64,000 nucleotides of DNA, from assembly GCA_964023275.1 (NCBI GenBank), contig OZ029916.1:44864080-44928079 (forward strand), in the 5' to 3' direction. Position 1 is the first letter of the stretch. Every line of letters begins with the position of its first letter. Source of the stretch: Norana najaformis (lineage: Eukaryota; Annelida; Clitellata; Crassiclitellata; Hormogastridae). The notes under the pieces are model-generated. The model did not search any database and was not told the DNA's origin. It worked only from the letters and a program-made list of their open reading frames with translations. The position numbers were made by a program, and so were the translations under genes. Of this stretch, positions 36,978-48,175 are shown piece after piece.

Positions 36978-37490
36978 TTTAACTACATCTTATGGCATCA
37001 AAGGCCGCTGACGTAAGTAGGAAAATATTTTTGTAACAGTTCTCACTGTTAGGCATACTACAAACTTCCATACCCAAACTGTTTGGTTTCCAATGTTTAA
37101 CTACATCTTATGGCATCAAAGGCCGTTAACGTCGATTGGAAAATTTTTTGTACGGTTCTCACTACTGAAGTGTCATATTCATGGTAATAAACAACTATCA
37201 AATGCAGTTAATGAAATTATAGCGTCGTTCTAAATCATTTTAAAGGTGTTTAAAGGTCGTATTATATTTTCCAATATTTATTGGCATCTAGTCTCTGCTA
37301 TGGTCGTTGACGTCGAATTGCCTTGCAATCCGATTTTCACATGCTTCGTATGCAATGCAAACGATGTACACACGCGGATGACAAAATATATAGCGTTGTT
37401 GAAAATCGTTTAAAAGGTGTTTAAGGAGAACATTGTATCATTCACTTTCTAGCAAAATCTTGTGGCTGCCGTTGGCGTTAATATTACATT
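36978..37490. repeat. Repeat D, locally tandem copies
   Basis: Four related blocks near 36980-37013, 37097-37135, 37280-37320 and 37445-37485 share an ATCTTATGGCATCAAAGGCC- or ATCTTGTGGCTGCCGTTG-type core ending in GACGT/GCGTT. The last two are preceded by ATAGCGTTGTT...GTGTTTAAGG. Non-coding and AT-rich. Confidence 0.7.
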
Positions 37491-37859
37491 ACATTACATA
37501 ATTTATACTTATAATTTATACTTTGTTTCATATGCTGACTAAACATCACATATAGTCGGTGCAAAACCCCTTATAGTTGTGCCGAATTGATCCTTTTCTA
37601 TATATTATTATTATTAATATTTGTTAATAAACATGTTTTTAGTATAAATAGTCTACAACTGTCACAAACTCAACTTTTGCAAATCTAGGCCTCTCTTAAA
37701 TTGGTGTAATGCTAGAATTGCATTTATATATTCATGTGCCAAGACACTTATTATAGTTCCTTTACGTACCTCACAAAAGCGCTGCATAATTGGCCACCTA
37801 ACTGACCTTATCAAGTGACATTAACAAGTAAGATTGTAAGTAGGCAGCAAATCTACCCT
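37491..37859. other. AT-rich spacer
   Basis: Nothing recognised. Confidence 0.4.
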
Positions 37860-37965
37860 GATCTAATCTAATCAAATCTGAATACTTTTATAGCGCCGTT
37901 ATCATAATGCCCAAGCCATCAGGCGATGGTCGCTTCAAGTGAAATCGCAAACGAAAATTAGAGAA
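37860..37965 (-). mobile_element. LINE-B 3' end
   Basis: ATCTAATCTAATCAAATCTG, TTTATAGCGCCGTTATCATA, ATGCCCAAGCCATCAGGCGA and TGGTCGCTTCAAGTG. Confidence 0.8.
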
Positions 37966-37981
37966 CTAGTAGTAGTAGTTC

Positions 37982-38030
37982 CTCAGTTTAACGACAGCTT
38001 ATGGCATCAAAGGCCGTTGCCGTCGCCCTC
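37982..38030. repeat. Repeat D core
   Basis: TTTAACGACAGCTTATGGCA then TCAAAGGCCGTTGCCGTCG. Confidence 0.6.
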
Positions 38031-38977
38031 CTCCTTTATCCAGGCTTGGAACTGGCACTACCCTACAGTCTTGAATTTATAATTCATGTTTGTACATAAA
38101 GCTTGAACATATTCTAAGTATTGTTTTTGAAAACAATCACAGAAGGTACAAATGTCAGTATACATTTCAAAACTATAAAGCACTTTATACATAAATGTAT
38201 GTACAACAGTTTATAAAGTATAGTTCATGTGACCTAATATATATACATATATATACATATATATACATATATACATATATATACATATATATACGTATAT
38301 ATACATACATACATATATGCAAGAAACCGAGCCCACACAGTGAAAGTACAATTATAATTTAGATTATGTATTTCTCAAATAGTTTAGGCCTATGTTAAAT
38401 AATTATTTTGTTTTAATAGTATTTGATTACAATTTACCAATAATATTTGTCAATTTTCAAATAAATTAAAAATAAAATAGTAGTACTTTTAAGCATATAT
38501 AATGTAAAATGAAAGTATAATCGATATTAAAATTAAATTTGGCATGATCAATTTAAATATTTTGTCACTAATTTCAGTATCATTTATACATAGTGCAACT
38601 CGATTTCTCCATATATACATATTACTGTAAATTATGTCACATTAACACTGAATACTTAAACAAGACATAAAACAACGCAATTTCAACATTACAATATTAA
38701 CAAAGATAGATATACATAGTTATTTACAACAGATGGTCTTTGTTTATTAGGCTGATCAGCCTATAAACTTCATTTTGCAGAATACTAACATTTAATAAAT
38801 TTTGAAGTGAAAATTCTATTTTATATCAAATTTGTTTCTTAACAAGGTAGATATATTTTCTTTATTACACTGGAGTAGAAGATGATATATTGTTTCCTCT
38901 GTATGGCATAAATCACATAAACCAGTTGGGTGCTTTTGCATAATAAATAACCTTTTACATTAGGCACTCCTGCGTTG
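38031..38977. other. AT-rich spacer with (ATATAC)n
   Basis: ATATAC/ATATAT units at 38235-38315. The rest is A+T-rich with no gene seen. Confidence 0.5.
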
Positions 38978-39095
38978 ACCCGCGAATGACAAAATATATA
39001 GCGTTGTTGAAAATCGTTTTAAAGGTGTCTAAGGAGAACATTGCATTATCTACTTTTTAGCGACATCTAGTGGCTGCCGTTGGCGTTAATAAATC
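38978..39095. repeat. Repeat D copy
   Basis: GACAAAATATATAGCGTTGT, AAAGGTGTCTAAGGAGAAC and TTTAGCGACATCTAGTGGC. Close to 90% identical to 37370-37485. Confidence 0.75.
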
Positions 39096-39144
39096 ATAGC
39101 TATTTTCATAACATTCACAACAGATAGTAGAGATATCATAGCCA

Positions 39145-39300
39145 TATCTGTATTTCAACCTGGCTTCTCAAAGAGATTATATTTTGACTCCGGTTTCAAT
39201 TGAAACGACCATCGATTGATACACAAGGCTTTAGAATTCGTCGTCTGTGGCTGTTTTGAAAGCTTTGGAATTCGTTCTCGGTGGCTCTTCTGAAAGTTGC
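39145..39300 (+). mobile_element. Diverged LINE-B 3' end and 34-bp duplication
   Basis: ACCTGGCTTCTCAAAGAG and ACGACCATCGATTGAT match LINE-B. GCTTTAGAATTCGTCGTC and GCTTTGGAATTCGTTCTC start two 34-bp tandem units. Confidence 0.55.
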
Positions 39301-39319
39301 ATATGGCAGTGTACTGCTA

Positions 39320-39454
39320 ACAAAGATATATCAATATCTATGGTTATGCCTGCGATATTTATGTCCTTTAGCTGTGACATACACATAACATGTCTCGGTC
39401 GAAAGGTCTGCATTAATGTCATATAAATTTTACACAGTTATGCATGCATTCATG
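39320..39454. repeat. ~115-bp direct repeat, copy 1
   Basis: ATCTATGGTTATGCCTGCGA, TATTTATGTCCTTTAGCTG and AACATGTCTCGGTC. Copy 2 is at 39678-39800. Confidence 0.7.
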
Positions 39455-39660
39455 TAATCGTAATCGTAAACTCGAGATTTCTACAGCGCCAAACAAAAGC
39501 TAAGTCACGGGAACTAGCTTATTCACAGGCGCTCCGTCAAAACAAAATCGTTAGGCAAGAAGGGCTCGGTTCCGAGTCAAGTTCCAAGATTTAGGCAGGC
39601 TACGGTGAGTGGTGTTTGGAATTGGATCTGCAGGATACAAAGGGAAAGAGGAGGCATATT
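39455..39660 (-). mobile_element. SINE-1 copy
   Basis: GTAATCGTAATCGTAAACTC, AAAGCTAAGTCACGGGAACT, AAAACAAAATCGTTAGGC and TGGATCTGCAGGATAC. It lies between two direct repeats. Confidence 0.85.
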
Positions 39661-39677
39661 GGAGTATACTGGAGACA

Positions 39678-39800
39678 AACAGATATCAATATTTATGGCT
39701 ATGCCTGCGATATTTATATCCTTAAGCTGCAACATACTTAGCATGTCTCTGTCAATATGTCTTTATTAATATTATATAAATGTTATACAAATAGATTACA
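39678..39800. repeat. ~115-bp direct repeat, copy 2
   Basis: ATTTATGGCTATGCCTGCGA, TATTTATATCCTTAAGCTG and AGCATGTCTCTGTC. Confidence 0.7.
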
Positions 39801-40055
39801 TTTTTGTAGGCGGGTATGTGGATAGAGCAGGAGTTTATGGAGCGCTATGATGTCGCCGTAATTTCTAAGACGATCGATGAAGCGTAAATTGGACATTCTC
39901 TCGAGCCATGAATTCCAGCGAAGTCTACTCGTAATTTTTATAATTAGAAACTATTTCCGGTCTCGATGAAGCCATTAACGTAGCCGTCCTTGCAGTAGAG
40001 ACTTGTTTGTCAAAACCCACTGCCTCCCCTCCCTCCCATTTCTCATATGCTTCTG
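39801..40055. other. Unassigned spacer
   Basis: Nothing recognised. Confidence 0.4.
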
Positions 40056-40394
40056 TATGTGTGTGTGTCTGTCTCTCTGCCTCTTTATCTGTCTATCTCT
40101 GACTTTGTTTTCTCTGTCTGTGTCTGTGTCTCTGCCTCTTTATCTGTCTCATTCTCTGCTTCTGTCGCTATATATTTTTATGTCTCTGTCTCTGTATATT
40201 TCTATGTCCTGTGCCTCTGTCTCTGTGTCTTTCTATCTCTATATCTGTCTCTATCTCTATCTTTCGTTCTGTCTCTGTGTCTGCCTGTGTCTGTGTCTGT
40301 CTGTCTGTCTATCTTTCTGCCTTTCTCTTTCTGTCTCTCTCTTTCTGCCTGTCTGTCTGTCTGCCTCTCTCCCTCTATCCTCTCTCTCTCTCTC

Positions 40395-40400
<6 letters not shown>
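40056..40400. repeat. (CTGT)n pyrimidine-rich array
   Basis: CTGT/CTCT/CTAT mix. Confidence 0.85.

Positions 40401-40486
<86 letters not shown>
40401..40486. repeat. (TA)n microsatellite
   Basis: 43 uninterrupted TA units, able to extrude as a cruciform. Confidence 0.95.
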
Positions 40487-40487
<1 letters not shown>

Positions 40488-40787
40488 GCTTCCATCAATC
40501 GATTTTATATCTATTCTAGTTCTGCACTCTGAAGCTGAGACATAATTGCTTTCTTAGCACGGTGTCATCTGCAACCTTGGATGGAACTTCGTTGGTTGGG
40601 CTATACGTGTGCGCGAGAGCCCACAAATGGTGACTTTCCCACCTATTCCGAAAGTACTTCTTACAGATAAACTTATTCTTAGTGTGCTCTATTATCATTT
40701 AGACTAGCAAGGAGTGACCTTGAGAGATACGTAGAAGTCAGTATACAAATTACATATAGTCAGTTACATTACTTACAAGGTTTGGTG
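40487..40787. other. Unassigned spacer
   Basis: Nothing recognised. Confidence 0.4.
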
Positions 40788-40970
40788 ACATTTAATAAAG
40801 CGATACTTAATCAGGCGACATTTGATCACTCCGACACTTAATCACTCCGACACTTAATCACTCCGACACTTAATCACCCGACTCTTAATAACTGACATAC
40901 AATCACTCCAGCATTTAATCACGCGCAACTTAATCACACGACACATTTTCCCTCCGGCATTTCATCTCTC
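40788..40970. repeat. 16-bp tandem repeat (CTCCGACACTTAATCA)
   Basis: Three perfect central units, with diverging units on both sides (GGCGACATTTGATCA, CCCGACTCTTAATAA). Confidence 0.85.
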
Positions 40971-41104
40971 ATCTCCTTTCCTCTCCCCTTCTTTCTCTTT
41001 CTCTCCTCTTCTTTCTAACGTCTATTCCCCTTTGCCCTTCCCTGTACGGTCTTCCCACCCTAACTGTCTGTCTGCTTGTTTGTTTGTCTTCCTGTTCGTG
41101 TTTC

Positions 41105-41180
41105 TGCCACTAAGCCTCTGTAGGATTCCCAAGAGGCGCTATAACAATGCGTCGCAGTTACATTACATTACAATTACAAA
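41105..41180 (+). mobile_element. L2-like retroposon 3' tail
   Basis: AGGATTCCCAAGAGGCGCTA then TAACAATGCGTCGCAG and an ATTACATTACA tail. Confidence 0.6.
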
Positions 41181-41227
41181 TAAAATAAAGAACCAGAGTC
41201 GATACAAAGCATATAAATTGAATAGAC

Positions 41228-41335
41228 GAATGGATGAATGAATGAATGAATGAATGGATGGATGAATGAATGAATGAATGGATGAATGAATGAATGAATG
41301 AATGAATGAATGAATGAATGAATGAATGAACGATT
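41228..41335. repeat. (GAAT)n microsatellite
   Basis: GAAT with GGAT variants. Confidence 0.95.
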
Positions 41336-41429
41336 GAATTGTGTCGTTCTCGATCCTTTTCGAGAAAATCTGGTCGACGTTGTTCACGTCTACCACATAC
41401 ATGACCTCATCCAGTCCTTTGGGGCCTAA

Positions 41430-41850
41430 CTGGCCTAGAAAGCTACATTGGCTAAGCGTACATCAAGGCACCTCACTTGACCTGACACACAATGACGTCA
41501 TAATCGCTGCCATAGTATCTCAACTGGCCTAGAAAGCTACATTGGCTAAGCGTACGTCAAGGCACCTCACTTGACCTGACACACATTGACGTCATAATCG
41601 CTGCCATAGTATCTCAACTGGCCTAGAAAGCTACATTGGTTAAGCGTACGTCAGGGCATCTCACTTGACCTGACACACATTGACGTCATAATCGCTGCCA
41701 TAGTATCTCAACTGGCCTGGTTAGCTACATTGGCTAAGCGTACGTCAAGGCATCTCACTTGACCTGACACACATTGACGTCATAATCGCTGCCATAGTAT
41801 CTCAACTGGCCTGGTTAGCTACACTGGTTAAAGCGTACATCACGGCGATT
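41430..41850. repeat. 94-bp tandem repeat carrying a CRE palindrome
   Basis: Units begin CTGGCCTAGAAAGCTACATT (later CTGGCCTGGTTAGCTAC) at 41430, 41524, 41618, 41712 and 41806, exactly 94 bp apart; four full units plus a partial fifth. Each full unit contains TGACGTCA (41493, 41587, 41681, 41775). Non-coding. Not a family I recognise. Confidence 0.9.
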
Positions 41851-41959
41851 TTGCGCGTGAGGATGCCGGCTGGAATACCGATCGTGGCTATATTACGGAT
41901 ATTTGAATTTCGGGCTAGACACGGGGACCTTAAATGGCATGGCACCCGTTCAAATGATC

Positions 41960-42048
41960 AGCAGCGCTCGTGAATAAGCTAGTGCCCTCCGCTGAGCTTC
42001 TAAGTAGCGATTTAGAAATTTCGAGTTTACGGTTACAATTACCCAAAA
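41960..42048 (+). mobile_element. SINE-1 3' fragment
   Basis: GCGCTCGTGAATAAGCTAGT, AGCGATTTAGAAATTTCGAG and TTTACGGTTACAATTA. Confidence 0.6.
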
Positions 42049-42054
42049 AGCTGC

Positions 42055-42295
42055 ATATTTATAAATAAATAAATAATGCATATATATACACATACTTTAT
42101 ATACATAGATATCTATATTTACATGCATACATGCATGCATGCATATATACCAACATTGTGTTATATGCAAGCATGTACATTCATATGCATACATAATGTT
42201 ACATACATACACACATAGTACAGTATTACAAACATATATATATACATACGTACTTACATACATGTATACATACAAGTATACATACATACACCTCA
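42055..42295. repeat. Imperfect (CATA)n array
   Basis: CATA/TGCA units. Confidence 0.75.
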
Positions 42296-42297
42296 GC

Positions 42298-43080
42298 TTT
42301 CTAAGATTGATTCATCATCCTTACGCCAGAGGTTTCCGGACATTCTATTCTGTTCCAAAGTCCGTGATCTTGGGGTTGTTCTGGACCGGGAACTCTCCTT
42401 GACCGATCATGTTAACAGTGTCTCCCGCTCATGCTTCTACCACCTTCGTCAGCTTCGTACCATCCGCCGCTCTCTCTCCTTTCATGCCGCTACTACTGTA
42501 ATTCATGCCCTTATCTGCACCAGGGTGGACTTTGGTAACGCTATCTTTGCTGGACTCTCACTTGCCAATATTTCCAAGCTTCAATCTGTTCTCAATGCTT
42601 CTGCCCGTCTTATTGGAGGCGTCCCCAGGTATTGCCATATAACTTCCTTTACGCGGGACACTCTGCACTGGCTTCCCATTCAGCAGCGTATCCAGTTCAA
42701 GATCCTAACGCTTATGCGTAATTGTCTCGTTGGCTCTGCTCCATCATATCTTAGGGACTTCTGCATTCCGGTCTCCTTGGTTCCAGGCCGTAGCACTCTC
42801 CGGTCGGCCTCCCTTGGACTTCTGACTGTCCCTCGTTGGCGCATTGCTACAGCGCAGTCTAGAAGCTTTGCCTATGTTGGACCTAATAGCTGGAATCGCC
42901 TTTCCCGAGGGCTCCGGCTTGCATTCCTCAGTTTGTCCCTTCCGCAGTTTCGCAAGCGCCTGAAATCTGTATTATTTGACAGTGGTCTCACTGGTTCGGG
43001 TCGGGAGCGCTTCTGATGAGTCTATTCTTGAAGTGGCACTTTATAAATATCAGATTACAATTACAATTACAATACATGCA
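42298..43080 (+). pseudogene. LINE-A: 3' part of ORF2 and tail
   Basis: 5'-truncated non-LTR retrotransposon. From about 42356 the frame reads VRDLGVVLDRELSLTDHVN, then LRTIRRSLS, CTRVDFGNAIFAGLS, LQSVLNASARLIGGVPRYC, LHWLPIQQRIQFKILTLMR, GSAPSYLRDFCIP, LRSASLGLLTVPRW and RKRLKSVLF, stopping at 43016. Then TGATGAG, CTTTATAAATATC and an ATTACAATTACA tail. This is the region after RT of CR1/L2-type elements. No RT catalytic core remains. It is uninterrupted for 205 codons and so fairly young. Confidence 0.9.
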
Positions 43081-43185
43081 TACATGCTTGCATGCATGCA
43101 TAGACACATGCATATATACATGCATACATACATACATGTATACATATATACATACGTACATACTTGCATACACATATATTACTTT
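43075..43185. repeat. (CATA)n array after LINE-A
   Basis: CATGCATA/CATA units continuing from the LINE tail. Confidence 0.8.
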
Positions 43186-43690
43186 AACGACTGTGTTGCG
43201 CATTCCTGCAAATAAGAATTCGAGAAGATGCCCCCTTGCGGATGTTCATTGAAGAGTCGGGCGCTACATAAGGCCTTTTCAACGCAACGCCATTGCTTTG
43301 ATCGTCGCCCCACAGATGTCGCCATTGCATACATCGGCCGTCGTCATGGGAACAGCGAATGGTGGGTGGGCACCTGCTCCAGACGACCATCTTACAGCCA
43401 CTCATAAAAATCGGACTAGGCATAGTCAAAAGACTCGCGCTGCCCCTAGCGACCGTTGCCATGGCAACGAAGAAGAGCAAGGAGCAGCCGGCGGGGGAAA
43501 TGAAATGGAAGACGAGGGTTAAAGGAATTTAAATGAGGCAGATCATGGCGCTTAGGAAGAAAACAGGTATGTGAATGAGTAAGATAGTCAGCTGAACTGT
43601 GGGCTGTTTTTCGAGCGAGCAACGACCGACTGACCGAATTTTTGAACAGGTGAACAAATGAATTATCAGGATTCAAATGAGCGAAAGAAC
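43186..43690. other. Spacer with an RFX X-box-like palindrome
   Basis: GTTGCCATGGCAAC at 43455-43468. No gene assigned. Confidence 0.4.
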
Positions 43691-44125
43691 AAATTAATGA
43701 ACGAAAGAATTATCGAAAGAATGAATAAATTAACGATTGGACGAACGAAATGAATGAATGATTGAATGAATGAAGGAACGAATAAATGAATGAATGAACA
43801 ATGAAGAAACGAACGAATGAGTGAATGAATGAACGAATGAATGAATGAAAGAATTAACGAATGGACGAACGAAATGAATGAATGATTGAATGAATGAAGG
43901 AACGAATAAATGAATGAATGAACAATGAAGAAACGAACGAATGAGTGAATGAATGAACGAATGAATGAATGAAAGAATTAACGAATGAAGGAACGAAATG
44001 AATGAATGAATGAATGAATGAAGGAACGAAATGAATGAATGAATGAATGAAGGAACGAATAAATGAATGAATGAATGAACAATGAAGGAACGAACGAATG
44101 AGTGAATGAATGAATGATATAATTT
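43691..44125. repeat. (GAAT)n with 124-bp higher-order unit
   Basis: TAACGAATGGACGAACGAAA-type starts at 43731, 43855 and 43979: a 124-bp (31 tetramer) higher-order repeat. Phe-Ile-His-Ser minus frames are artefacts. Confidence 0.9.
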
Positions 44126-44620
44126 GAACAATTGTCCTGTTAGCGATTACGATATGGCACCATTTCTGGTAATTCAACCCCGAACTACTGCATGATGTGA
44201 ACGAGTTTGGATTCGTGGATTTTGACGTGAAATACGCTGCGTTTTTTCTATAAACGATTTTGTGTTCGTTCGCCCTCCGCCACCCTTGTTTCTATCGGGG
44301 CGCTCTGATCAAGCCCCGAACCAAATTTCAATGGTGACAACAGGCGAAACAGTTAGTGGGCCTCCGCTGAAACTGTCAAGGGGTGGTGTTACTTCATGTA
44401 AACCAGGTGTCTTACGACGGCTGAGCGAGGGAGAGAGGGTTTGAGTCTCTGAACCTTCGAAGTCGAGGTATTGGAACCCTCAGCCGACCTTAGGAAACGC
44501 AGGCCAGATGGCGCTAGGATCGTAAAATACTTGGAAGGGTGGATGGGGTTAAGGAAAGGTGTTGATGGGTGGATGCGGTACATCAGCGGAGAAACGCGAT
44601 CTACGTTTGCAGCCGTGTTG
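44126..44620. other. Unassigned spacer
   Basis: No supported gene. The 306-codon frame starting here is mostly microsatellite. Confidence 0.4.
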
Positions 44621-45360
<740 letters not shown>

Positions 45361-45423
45361 AGAAAAGTTGGCGTGTCTTGTCTTGCGCTGATCTTAAATT
45401 CCATCGCCATTCATCTGCGAACT

Positions 45424-45631
45424 CATAAAGGGGAGGTTCCCTACTAGAGAGTTATGTGACCACCCCCAGGGAACATAACTCCCTTACCTCCCTTATTAGT
45501 TAGACTATACTTCCTGGGGCTAGTCACCTTTCCCTCCAAGTAGAGAACCTCCCTCTGTATGATTACGGTGGGGTTATGTTCTCTGAGGGTGGTATAACCT
45601 AACTCTCCAGTAGGGAAGCTCCCCCTTTATG
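45424..45631. mobile_element. Inverted-repeat element (foldback MITE), 208 bp
   Basis: Left arm CATAAAGGGGAGGTTCCCTA, CTAGAGAGTTATGTGACCAC, CCCAGGGAACATAAC. The complement of the right arm reads CATAAAGGGGGAGCTTCCCT, CTGGAGAGTTAGGTTATACC, CTCAGAGAACATAAC. The arms are ~58 bp and ~80% alike, with a ~90-bp centre. Non-coding; no clear target-site duplication. Confidence 0.8.
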
Positions 45632-45758
45632 ATGTCCCCAAACTCCCTTACTCCCCCTCCCCACGCACCTTACACGAATCGCTGACGACGCTGCGAGAGG
45701 TCAACGAGGTCAGAGTGAACGGGGTGAGGCCCATGCGTAACACACGTCCTAGGCAACC
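45632..45758. other. Unassigned spacer
   Basis: Nothing recognised. Confidence 0.4.
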
Positions 45759-45955
45759 GAACTACTCTGCACTAATACTTCTAATACTGATACTGATACT
45801 AATACTAATACTGATACTGAAATTAATACTATTACCTATATACTGTTTCAGTTGAGAATCTATTTTAGAAACCTCTGTTTAACGTGTGCGCACGATGGTC
45901 TATAGGTAACGCCTTTGGTCAATGATCATACGGTTGCGGGTTCGACTCCGGGTAT
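45759..45955 (+). repeat. Duplicated segment, copy 1 (contains SINE-2 head)
   Basis: AACTACTCTGCACTAATACT, degenerate (TAATACTGA)n, CTGTTTCAGTTGAGAATC, then the SINE-2 head GGTAACGCCTTTGGTCAATG and B box GGTTCGACTCC. Nearly identical to 52918-53095. Confidence 0.85.
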
Positions 45956-46049
45956 TTCCACAATTCACGTCTCTGTTCTATCGTTACGTAATATGTATAA
46001 TTTCTACTTGAGAACTTAATGCAGCGCCATCATAGAATGTAAAATTCAA

Positions 46050-46300
46050 TTTAAAAAGTAAAGTATCCCATATCCCACAAACGAGACCGTAAGGGTTGCG
46101 CTCATTTCCTTTTCTTGGCCCTTGAGCCGGAAATGGACGAATTCCAAGGTCATGGACACGGAGCCAGCGCATCGCAGGACTTGCCTTTTACTTTCCAGCT
46201 TACGCCGGTACCAAATTCTACTGCTTGGTGACAGAGGCACGGTGTGCGCAAACAACTTGCCCAGGGTCGTTACACGGAGTCGAAACCGCAACCAAACGCA
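46050..46300 (-). mobile_element. SINE-2 copy
   Basis: CCCATATCCCACAAACGAGA, GAGCCGGAAATGGACGAATT, GCGCATCGCAGGACTTGCC, TGCTTGGTGACAGAGGCACG and ACACGGAGTCGAAACC. Confidence 0.85.
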
Positions 46301-46319
46301 TTAGTTTAGAGTAGAAGAT

Positions 46320-46375
46320 ACATTTATATATATATATAAAATAATTAAATATGTATATATATATATCGTCGAATG
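46320..46375. repeat. TA-rich run
   Basis: TATATATA with interruptions, between two SINE-2 copies. Confidence 0.7.
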
Positions 46376-46389
46376 TAAAATTACGAATA

Positions 46390-46535
46390 AAAATTCTACA
46401 GCTTGGTGACGGTGGCTCGGTGTGCGCAAACAACTTCAAGAACCTTGTTCTTGGGTCGCCAAAGATCGTTACACGGAGTCGAACCCGACACCGCATGATC
46501 ATTAACTAAACGCGTTACCGCTAGACCACCGTTCA
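46390..46535 (-). mobile_element. SINE-2 5' half
   Basis: ATTCTACAGCTTGGTGACGG, CGCAAACAACTTCAAGAACC, B box (minus) GGAGTCGAACCCG and the head ACTAAACGCGTTACCGCTAG. It ends ~100 bp into the element, with an extra TTGGGTCGCC block. Confidence 0.75.
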
Positions 46536-46867
46536 GCACTTTAGACTGGAAAACGAGTAATAGGAACAGCTTCCATGCAAAGGTGAGAACTTTGTTTCGT
46601 AGGTGCAAGTGAATAAATCCTGTTGTTTTTCAAAGAATCCGAGCTCTGATGTTCGGTTTTTCTTTCACCAGCCAACAAAAGAAATCAATAAAAGAAATCA
46701 TTTCCATCATCGACTGACCGCCGTGTTGCACGATTTACACAACCTGCTTCAGCAACCCTTACCCACCATCCCCCAGTCATCCCCCAGTCATCCCCCAGTC
46801 ATCGTGTACACTCTTAGGATCAGGAGTCTGGCTGCAGCATACACCAGTGTGGCCAAACACAACTGTT
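46536..46867. other. Unassigned spacer
   Basis: Only a threefold CCCCAGTCAT-like repeat near 46770-46803. Confidence 0.4.
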
Positions 46868-47075
46868 GTGAAGAACAGTACTTGAATAGAAGAGTACTTG
46901 AATAAAACAGTACTTGAATAGAACAACATTTGATTATAAGAGTATTTGATTAGAACAATACATAAAAAGAAGAGTATTTGAATAGAACGTTGCTTGATTA
47001 GAACACTTGAATAGAACAATACTTTGTTAGAACAGTACTTGATTAGAAAAATACTTGATTAGAACTATAGTACCT
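46868..47075. repeat. Degenerate 16-18-bp tandem repeat, part 1
   Basis: Units like GAACAGTACTTGAATA and GAACAATACTTGATTA. Confidence 0.8.
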
Positions 47076-47089
47076 CAGACCAGATTCAG

Positions 47090-47270
47090 TATGTATGCAC
47101 ATGGGCATGTTTTCATCTATGTATGTATGGTATGTATGTATATATGGTATGTATGTATGTATGGTATCTATGTATGTATGTATGTATGTATGTATGCATG
47201 TATGGTATATATGTGTATGGATGAGTGGATGGATGAATGGATGTATGCATTATCAAGATATAGCGCCTTT
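47090..47270 (-). repeat. (TATG)n array and minus-strand L2-like tail
   Basis: TATG units 47110-47245, then ATGCATTATCAAGATATAGC and GCCTTTTAAGC; the minus strand reads GGCGCTATATCTTG. Confidence 0.8.
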
Positions 47271-47344
47271 TAAGCTAAATTGTACCCATTTATCTGAAGA
47301 CTGTTTCCACTGGCAATCTCAGACGTATATATAGACCGACCAAC

Positions 47345-47472
47345 GAAGAGTACCTGAACAGAACAGTACTTGAATAAAACAGTATCTGATTCAAAAAATA
47401 CTTGATTCAAAAAATAATAGAACAGTACATGTTTAAAACAATTCTTGATAACAAGAGTATTTGATTCACCGT
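47345..47472. repeat. Degenerate 16-18-bp tandem repeat, part 2
   Basis: AACAGTACTTGAATAAAACA and GTATCTGATTC variants of the motif at 46868. The TATG/L2-tail block sits between the parts. Confidence 0.75.
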
Positions 47473-47562
47473 CGACACGAGATGCGCCTTCAGACTTCCT
47501 GGTCTGAACTGCGCCGAAGATGACGGATGCGCTGACTCGAGTGTAGCGCTCGCAACACACGG

Positions 47563-47835
47563 TATTCGTAATCGTAATCGTAAACTCGAGATTTCTACAC
47601 CACCCAACGAAAGCTAAGTCTCGGGAACCAGCTTATTCACAGGTGATCAGTCAAAACAAAGTCGATTGGCAGGAAGGGTTCGCTTCCGGGTCAAGATCCA
47701 AAACTCAGACATGCAGACAGTCCGACGGCTACGGTGGATGGTGTTTGGAACTGGATCTGCAGAACAGATAAGGGGAAGAAAAGGAATCAGGATAGGATCT
47801 GCGGGAAAGGAGTGTTTTCAGGTTCGGGTTGAAGA
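47563..47835 (-). mobile_element. SINE-1 copy, near full length
   Basis: GTAATCGTAATCGTAAACTC, CAACGAAAGCTAAGTCTCGG, AAAACAAAGTCGATTGGC, ACGGCTACGGTGGATGGTG and GATAGGATCTGCGGGAAAGG. Confidence 0.9.
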
Positions 47836-48175
47836 CCTGCACAAAGATTGTCAAGTCAACGAGTATTGAAACACCGTAAGTGCCTGACTATTTCAGACAT
47901 TGTTGCTATAAGAGTAAACTGGTTAGGATGGAATGATACTCAACCCAGTGTTCAAAGTAGCCGAGTTTTCGGCACACGCTGTAGGGCGCGAAAACGAGAC
48001 AAATGGACGGATAAATGTGTCAGAAAGGAAAATAAGAATTGCGTAAAGACTTCAATTGTATTCGTTGCTCCTCCCGTTTGGCTCCGAGCTTCTTCTTCGT
48101 CACTCAATCTGCTTCTTATTTGGCAATAGTTGTAAATATCCCCGTATATCATTATTTGGTTTTCTTTGTAGTTTA
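47836..48175. other. Unassigned spacer
   Basis: Nothing recognised. Confidence 0.4.

Noticed and set aside
42298..43080. A host gene of 205 codons
   Set aside because: Sequence is the conserved C-terminal part of a non-LTR retrotransposon, and the same family recurs at 59650-60605.
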